DNA of 64,000 bases from Theocolax elegans (taxonomy: Eukaryota > Arthropoda > Insecta > Hymenoptera > Cerocephalidae): assembly GCA_026168455.1 (NCBI GenBank), contig CM047429.1:50847027-50911026 (forward strand). The letters run 5' to 3'. Position 1 is the first letter of the stretch; the number at the start of each line of letters is the position of its first letter. Below the pieces are notes generated by a model that was given only the letters and a program-made list of their open reading frames with translations, was not told where the DNA came from and did no database searches. Positions 58,101 through 64,000 of this stretch are shown here, in pieces. Position numbers and translations under genes: made by a program.

Positions 58101-61100
58101 CAATACCAATGTAGGTAAATTAATTATATATAATAATTATTGTATTATTATTGTATTGGTTAAAATGTTATAGAAGTAAATGATTGATGTAGAAAGTTCG
58201 TAGTACAAAATATGTGGATAGTAGACGGTGATCAATTTTTATGCTTAATCTGAGCTTCATTTTCTATTACAATCTAGATTCAAAAAGAGATGTAAAAGTT
58301 CAAGGAGTATATTAAAGAAAAGAAATGAGGAAAGGAAACGGGACTGCAAAAAGAATATCGGGCAATAGAGTGCATCGTGCGGAGGGGGCAATAATGAAAT
58401 CGGTTTTCGCTTAGCGCTTTTTCCCAAAGAACTTTTATTAAATCCGTAATATCGACTTCCGTTTTTCAGCTCGGTTTTCAGTATTCAAGAAAATCGTTTC
58501 TATATTCTCATCGCTTCCGACTACATATATATCTATGGCTTTTTATATGCGTGCAATAAAATATTCATACTATAATATCTTTTCGTAAGTAAAATATTGT
58601 ATTCTTTATAAGTTTTATTACAGCTTTTTTACTGGAACTTACTAAATTTAACTCCGCTTAATGGTAAATAAATCACGCATCATCTATCTGTGTATTCAAT
58701 TTGTTTAAGATGCACATAGTAATGAGATTTACAGTTAATTGTTTAAAAATAAACTGATTTCATACGTAGCTTTGGTCAATCAGCGTTTAATTATTTAAAC
58801 ATATCTTCTTCAACACTCACTTAATTCTTGGGCTTATTTCATGGTCTACGCTTGGGTCGGTTTCCGGTGCTATTGTAACTAAACAACGCTTAATTCTAAG
58901 CTACAAAGATGTACGATACAACAAATATTTTACGTGCGATGTAAATGTTAGTCAATGTTAAGGACATCTTAACTTCGACTCAGTTGAAAACATTTAACAT
59001 AATCTTTTAACTAATTTAATTAAACTGCAATATGCATTATGACCTAGTATGAAAATTATTTTTTATAGTAAAATGCTATATTATTGTTTGTAAAGTTCAT
59101 TTATTCGCGCATTCGTCGATCTGTTGTTAATTTACCTAAAAAAATTGCTTACGCTTATAATATTTTTCGTTAAAAAATAATTATTTTCAATAATTAACTT
59201 GTTGGTTTCAACCTTTATAAAAACTTTGGTTAGTATTCGTTTAAATAACCCATTTAACCTGCTATCTCTATATTTGATTCTTAGCTTTTGTTCCGGATTA
59301 CTGTTATCGTGATCAAATGTATCGTTAGAAAAATGGGCAAATATCGGTCAATATTGTTGAAAAATGCAACAAGATTATTATTCTGGTATGTCTCCCTACA
59401 GTGCAACCACGTACCAAAGCAATGCTTTTATAATTTTAAGGTAAACAACATTCTTTACTTTGCTTTACATTATTAACTTTAATGTCACGAGTGGTACGTA
59501 TACTTTATTTTTGAAACATAGTTTTTCTAACTTAAAAAAGTTTTAGATGCCGGTGCATCACGCGTCCAAAATTTAAGTAAAATCTAAAATAAGTATATAT
59601 ACACGAAAGTTGTAAAAAAATGTTATTACGCTCATTAATGTACAATGAATTAAATTTATTATATTACGTAATAAATAAATTCTTAACAATTTATTGTTTA
59701 TTTTCTTAAAATGTACTAGTATTAAAAAAATGCAATAGTTTCAGTACTATGCTCTTACGTTCAGCAATTGTTAGTGTCCCAAGAGAGTCTCAAGCAAAAT
59801 ACTGGTGTAGATTCAATTTCGGGCTACGTACTCTTTCTTTTCTTCTATTTTTAATTCAATTGCGACATACGAATATTTGTTTAAAAAATATACTCTGGTC
59901 TACTCGACAATTACATTTCTAAATTAAAAATTAGGAAAGTATACGCATATACATATATATAATCTATATATATAAATGACAAATAAAAAATGAAATGAAT
60001 TTAAAAAATAATATTAAATTATGAGCTTTGAAGTAGATAACAATAGAAATGAATAATCGATATGATTGGAAATTAGCAAATGAAAAATCTCGAGTATAAA
60101 GGTGTCGATGAAAATGAAAAATGTCAGTATTAAAAGAATGGTATATAGGTAATCCTACTGGTCGGACAATAGTTGCCGATAGGTATTATTTCCTCGAGGG
60201 CGCGTCAACATCTCGCAAGTAAATCGAGAAGAGTAAATTTCCGGGCTGTAGAACCGTAGAGAGTCAGGGAGGGAGAGATGGAGAGATGGAGAGGGAGAGG
60301 GAGCAGCGAGCGACGCAGAGGAACATATAACCGCGCGCGTCGTATAACTTGGAAGTTAATCGAGCGCGGTGTTTCTCCACAGGGAGCCGGCGGTGCCGTC
60401 GAATTAGCGCTGTATCCCCAGAAACTCCCTCTCGGTCCTCGTCCCGTGTGATTTAATGGAAAGTGAGGCAATCTCGGCGTTTGCGGGAATTATTATTGCT
60501 CCTCTGTATGTCTACGATACGCGTCAACTCGCATACCCGAGAACTCGAAAGCGTAAGAGCACAAGACCGTAAAAGCCCATACGAGTGGTGATGGATATAT
60601 ACGTAAGAGCATAGATCGTCCGCTCACGATAATACGTATTCGAGTAAGTTTTTCCATGCAGGGAAACTTATCCTTCTATTCGTATCTCTCCTTGATTCTT
60701 ACGTCTCGCATTATTCTTTCTACCGATCGTTATATATATATACCAAATTTTGTAGCGCACAACCTGATTTTGCCAGTCGCCACGCGGTTGCGAACACCGA
60801 CATGGTCCATTGCAGAAAACTTTGAGTTTCGAGGAAAAGAAAAATGATCATGGTTTCTCTGTGACCTCGTGTTCGACTTGTAACATAGCAGCCCCTGCGC
60901 GACACATTGATTTATTTCATCCACTCCTAACATTTTTCTATATTAATTCTGGCTCGCGGCTCTACCCTTTTGCCACCGCATTTTGCCTCTGGCCCGATTT
61001 AAAATAGCTAGGCAAAACCAATGTGGTATAAATTTTGATTAGGAAAATCCGTGGCTGGAATTTTAGGCATATGTTAAACGATTCGAATTCAATCTTTCTG

Positions 61101-62975
61101 ACGTATATTACATTGTCCCATTCCTGAACGGCGTTACACCTACTTAAATATATTTACGTCTATATACTCGTGCAGACCGTGTACAAAAAATCTATCGCAC
61201 GACCGGATGCAAGTAAACACTTATAATTACATTTATTTAATTACTATTGCTCACTGCAACGATACTGATATCGACTATTGTATAATTTTCTGAAAATTCA
61301 ATTGTGTATTGTATCTAAACATTATTGTCATCCTTTATTTCTTGAAAAAAATCAATTTTTCTTAAATCTTTAATATAAACATACCTGAGGATTGAAAAAG
61401 ACTTAAAATTTCCTGACTCGATACAATGATGCATACAATCTTATGGCATTATACAATTCGAAATTTATTCGTCCTCGTTAAACTACTTTGACTTGTTAAC
61501 TTCTTTCTCGACCCTATAGTGTTTCCAGCCACGCAGTCCCGGTTGTTAAATTAGTTTTGGCGGCGGCTGTAGTATATGACTACCACTCGCCAGGTCAGCA
61601 GTTTAAATTGCATTGAATAATTTAACAAACGGATTCAGGTGGCAAGAATAGCCAAGTACCGAGGTAGATATTACTCCAGCCTACTGCTACTCCATCCTTC
61701 ATATGTATTACCGTCAATATTAATAATTAATTAACAATTTTATTACAATTATGTTATATAAACAAATGTGTATCAAAACCTTGGTACGTGTCATTTCAAA
61801 GATAATCAATTTAATTTAAATACATTTTTTTTTCCAGTCATGCAACCATTATCAGTTTAGCTTTTCAAAATAATGAATGGGTTTTATTTTATATTGTTGC
61901 GTATGATGAAACCACTTCCGAGATATTATAAATAATAAGGATACACGATTACTTTTTTTAATGGTTGCCTGTTTGATGATCAATCATGTCAGAATGTTCC
62001 TTCTCATAAATGGCTGTCACATCGACACGGCAAACGAGCACTCGGTAAAACTCGTGAAATTCATTTGCGCGTGCACGTATATATATAACCTTTTACATAC
62101 CTACGTGTGCGTGTTTGCGTATGTGTGTGGCAGTATGTATGTGTGTGTACGTATTGTATAGCAACGAAAATAAAAAAAAAGAGAAATGAAAACAAACTGA
62201 TTTTAATTCTAATTCTGAAACAAAATATTGGTTTTACCTGTTTAAATAAGTGAATGCATTTTAATGATGTCGATGAACTTGACGAAATGCACGAGCACAA
62301 CTCACAACCCTGCACCAAGTAAACGATGACACATCGAGGAAACGAGTGTGAGGAACGGGGATAATTAAATAAACAAATAAATAAATAAATAAGAAAATGT
62401 GTAAAATGTATGCGAGGAAAAAAAACTAAGTAACTATAATCACCTCGAAGGCACGTTGTAATGCACGAAGCTGTCCAAAAGTCAGCTTGTTCTCGAAACG
62501 AAGCTCTGGAGGCTAATCGCGTGCGCGTTAAGCGATAACGGGAATCGAAGGTGTGCGAGATCAGCCAGGCGCATACTGCCGGCACCTACGCTCACGGTAG
62601 ACTAATGGCTCCCTCGGCCGGCTGACTCGAGCCTGACTCTATCTACTGCGACGGCGCCGGATTGTACGCCCGCGGCGGCATCTCGCGCATGTACACCCAT
62701 ACTTACACCCTTCTCTCCATCATCCGTCTTTTGCGAGCGCGGAACCTACGCGATTCCCTGATTTTTTGCCTTTTCGTGGTGTGCTGCTGCTCGCACGCGT
62801 CTCTCGAGACTGGATTACCTCAGAGGGCTGTCTCTCCTTCACATATATTATATATAATATATACCACCTTTTATTCACCAACTACATTTTTTATCATAAC
62901 AATTTTAGTTAATTTTCATCATTTACCTATTTTTTGTTAAGTGAAATTCTATATATAGATATATATTATCTGTAT
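50480..62975. other. Gene-free region with microsatellites and GC islands
   Basis: No splice-bounded exon or domain could be supported. Repeats: (TA)n at 52102-52131 and 52440-52460, (GT)n near 55455-55475, CT tract at about 56143-56180, (CA)n near 57865-57893. CpG-dense islands: 53540-54130 (pyrimidine-rich right half), 60180-60650 and 62440-62830. They contain ORFs of 60-174 codons on both strands without motifs. The islands may be promoters or first exons of genes with long introns. Confidence 0.4.
55117..55147. repeat. 31-bp alternating CA/CG tract
   Basis: Uninterrupted purine-pyrimidine alternation with about nine CG steps, flanked on the right by GTGTGTGTATG, which can pair with CATACACACAC on the left. 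Confidence 0.8.
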
Positions 62976-63370
62976 ATATGGATTTGCACTGCAACTCATC
63001 GGATCAACATTTTTAAATGCACTTTTAAGGTACGGGTTGGAAATATTTTCCAAAATACAGGAACTAATTTCAAAAGTTATTCTAATTTTAAATAAAGAGA
63101 TTTCTCCATTTATTTAAAATTAGCTATTTTTGCAACGGTTTATCTTAAAAAAATTTAATTTTCACTATAATAACATTAAATGAAACTTTGGCTGCAACTT
63201 TTGTTTAGAATATATCCATCCAGTTCAGAAATCTAGTAGCATTCGTAAACTACATGGAAACATACATCTTTCAAATGTGCCCCACTATGCTAGAATTTAG
63301 AAACTCTAAAAAGAACTTTGGAACAAGAGCTTTCTATTTTTAAAAGTATGACTTGATCATTTTTCGGTAA
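62976..63370. mobile_element. Degenerate half-copy of foldback element 3
   Basis: In the same order as the left arm at 46354-46790 it contains GATCAACATTTTTAAATGCAC, CAAAAGTTATTCTAA (identical 15 bases), TCACTATAATAACATTAAATG, TTCAGAAATCTA, TAAACTACATG (identical) and AAGAACTTTGGAACAAGAGC. By eye it is about two thirds similar. No matching right arm follows, so it is an old, one-armed relic. Confidence 0.6.
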
Positions 63371-64000
63371 AAAAAAGATTAAAGGTCACATAAAATCAAA
63401 ATCATAGAAATTATCTATAGCAAGAAGCATTTTAGCAATATATATATAAGAATATCAGATATATTTATCACTGCATATCAATACACTTCAAAAGCTGTAT
63501 CGCTATGATTTTACTTCATGAAAATATGAGGAGTCGTTATTTTTATCTAAATCAAATAGGGTGACTGCATCAGTATGTGAACAGACACAGTGAATGAACA
63601 TTAGGTATATAGTAAAAAATGTGCGATACGCTATATTGTACGCATTTTTAGATACGGAAATGTTTTTCCCCTGATCTTGAAGTCCAAAAAATACTCCTAG
63701 TTAATAATTAATTATTCACATTATTTTTAAATAAGCAAAAGGAAATATCACGTGATCTGTTTATTAACTGGCCTTATTCCTTCATTTATTGATGATGTCA
63801 CCCTATTTTTACTAACGCCAAGAGACTTTTTATTCTACTTTTAAATTAAATTCTACTAATATTACGCTTTGAAAATTATTTTCTATTAATCATAGAGTAT
63901 TAAATAGAAATATATAATAAGATAAAACTTTATTAATAACTTTCTTTATTTATATATCGCAATGAATATAGAATAAAAAGTTCGCTATTTGAAACGATAT
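63371..64000. other. AT-rich right edge, nothing recognised
   Basis: No ORF, exon signal or known repeat was recognised. Confidence 0.5.

Noticed and set aside
62445..62513. Minus-strand 23-codon run reading TFGQLRALQRAFE, reminiscent of a homeodomain helix 1
   Set aside because: Too short, preceded by an in-frame stop and a poor acceptor tract, weak donor (GTGATT); no second homeobox exon was found.
62061..62585. 174-codon minus-strand ORF
   Set aside because: Spans a CpG island and a GT/TA repeat; composition-driven, no domain.
62662..62940. 92-codon plus-strand ORF with a hydrophobic, Cys-rich segment (LIFCLFVVCCCSHAS) that could be a signal peptide
   Set aside because: The second half is AT-rich Ile/Phe sequence and no downstream exon was found; it could only be a first exon, unproven.

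Overview
The window looks like nuclear DNA from an insect, most likely a hymenopteran (parasitoid-wasp-like). It is strongly AT-rich, with scattered CpG-dense GC islands, many CT, GT and TA microsatellites, spliced genes with consensus GT/AG junctions, and two insect-type GH13 maltases. The order is an inference from gene content and base composition; no marker in the window fixes the species.

Layout. (1) 1-1.5 kb: the last coding exon of a plus-strand gene entering from the left, its 3' UTR, and a compact candidate gene for an 86-residue protein. (2) 1.8-6.3 kb: two near-palindromic foldback (MITE-like) elements without transposase, plus CT repeats. (3) 8.5-16 kb: two back-to-back tandem duplications (units of about 2.03 kb and 1.64 kb) whose copies differ almost only by single-base or dinucleotide indels in simple runs. 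That pattern fits a false (haplotig or long-read) duplication as well as a very recent real one. A short repeat of about 130 bp lies in plus orientation in the first pair and minus orientation in the second. (4) 18.6-27.3 kb, minus strand: a complete five-exon gene. Joining the exons by splice signal and phase gives exactly 1462 codons plus stop: signal peptide, cysteine cap, about 41 leucine-rich repeats, LRRCT, one FN3-like domain, a transmembrane helix and a 74-residue cytoplasmic tail. It is a chaoptin/artichoke-like cell-surface LRR receptor. (5) 28-42 kb: mostly gene-free AT-rich DNA with a possible Helitron end and a small C/G-tract MITE. (6) 42.5-50.1 kb, plus strand: two secreted alpha-glucosidases (maltases) with uninterrupted reading frames, 571 and 577 residues, separated by 4.1 kb that holds a hairpin and a roughly 1-kb foldback element. 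(7) 50.5-64 kb: no supportable gene; GC islands, microsatellites and an old half-copy of the foldback family found between the maltases.

The maltases form a tandem paralogue pair that would release glucose from sucrose, maltose and related sugars. The LRR receptor is functionally unrelated to them (adhesion or recognition). I found no operon-like or multi-gene system. The best leads are the LRR-FN3-TM receptor architecture, the double tandem duplication and the foldback families.
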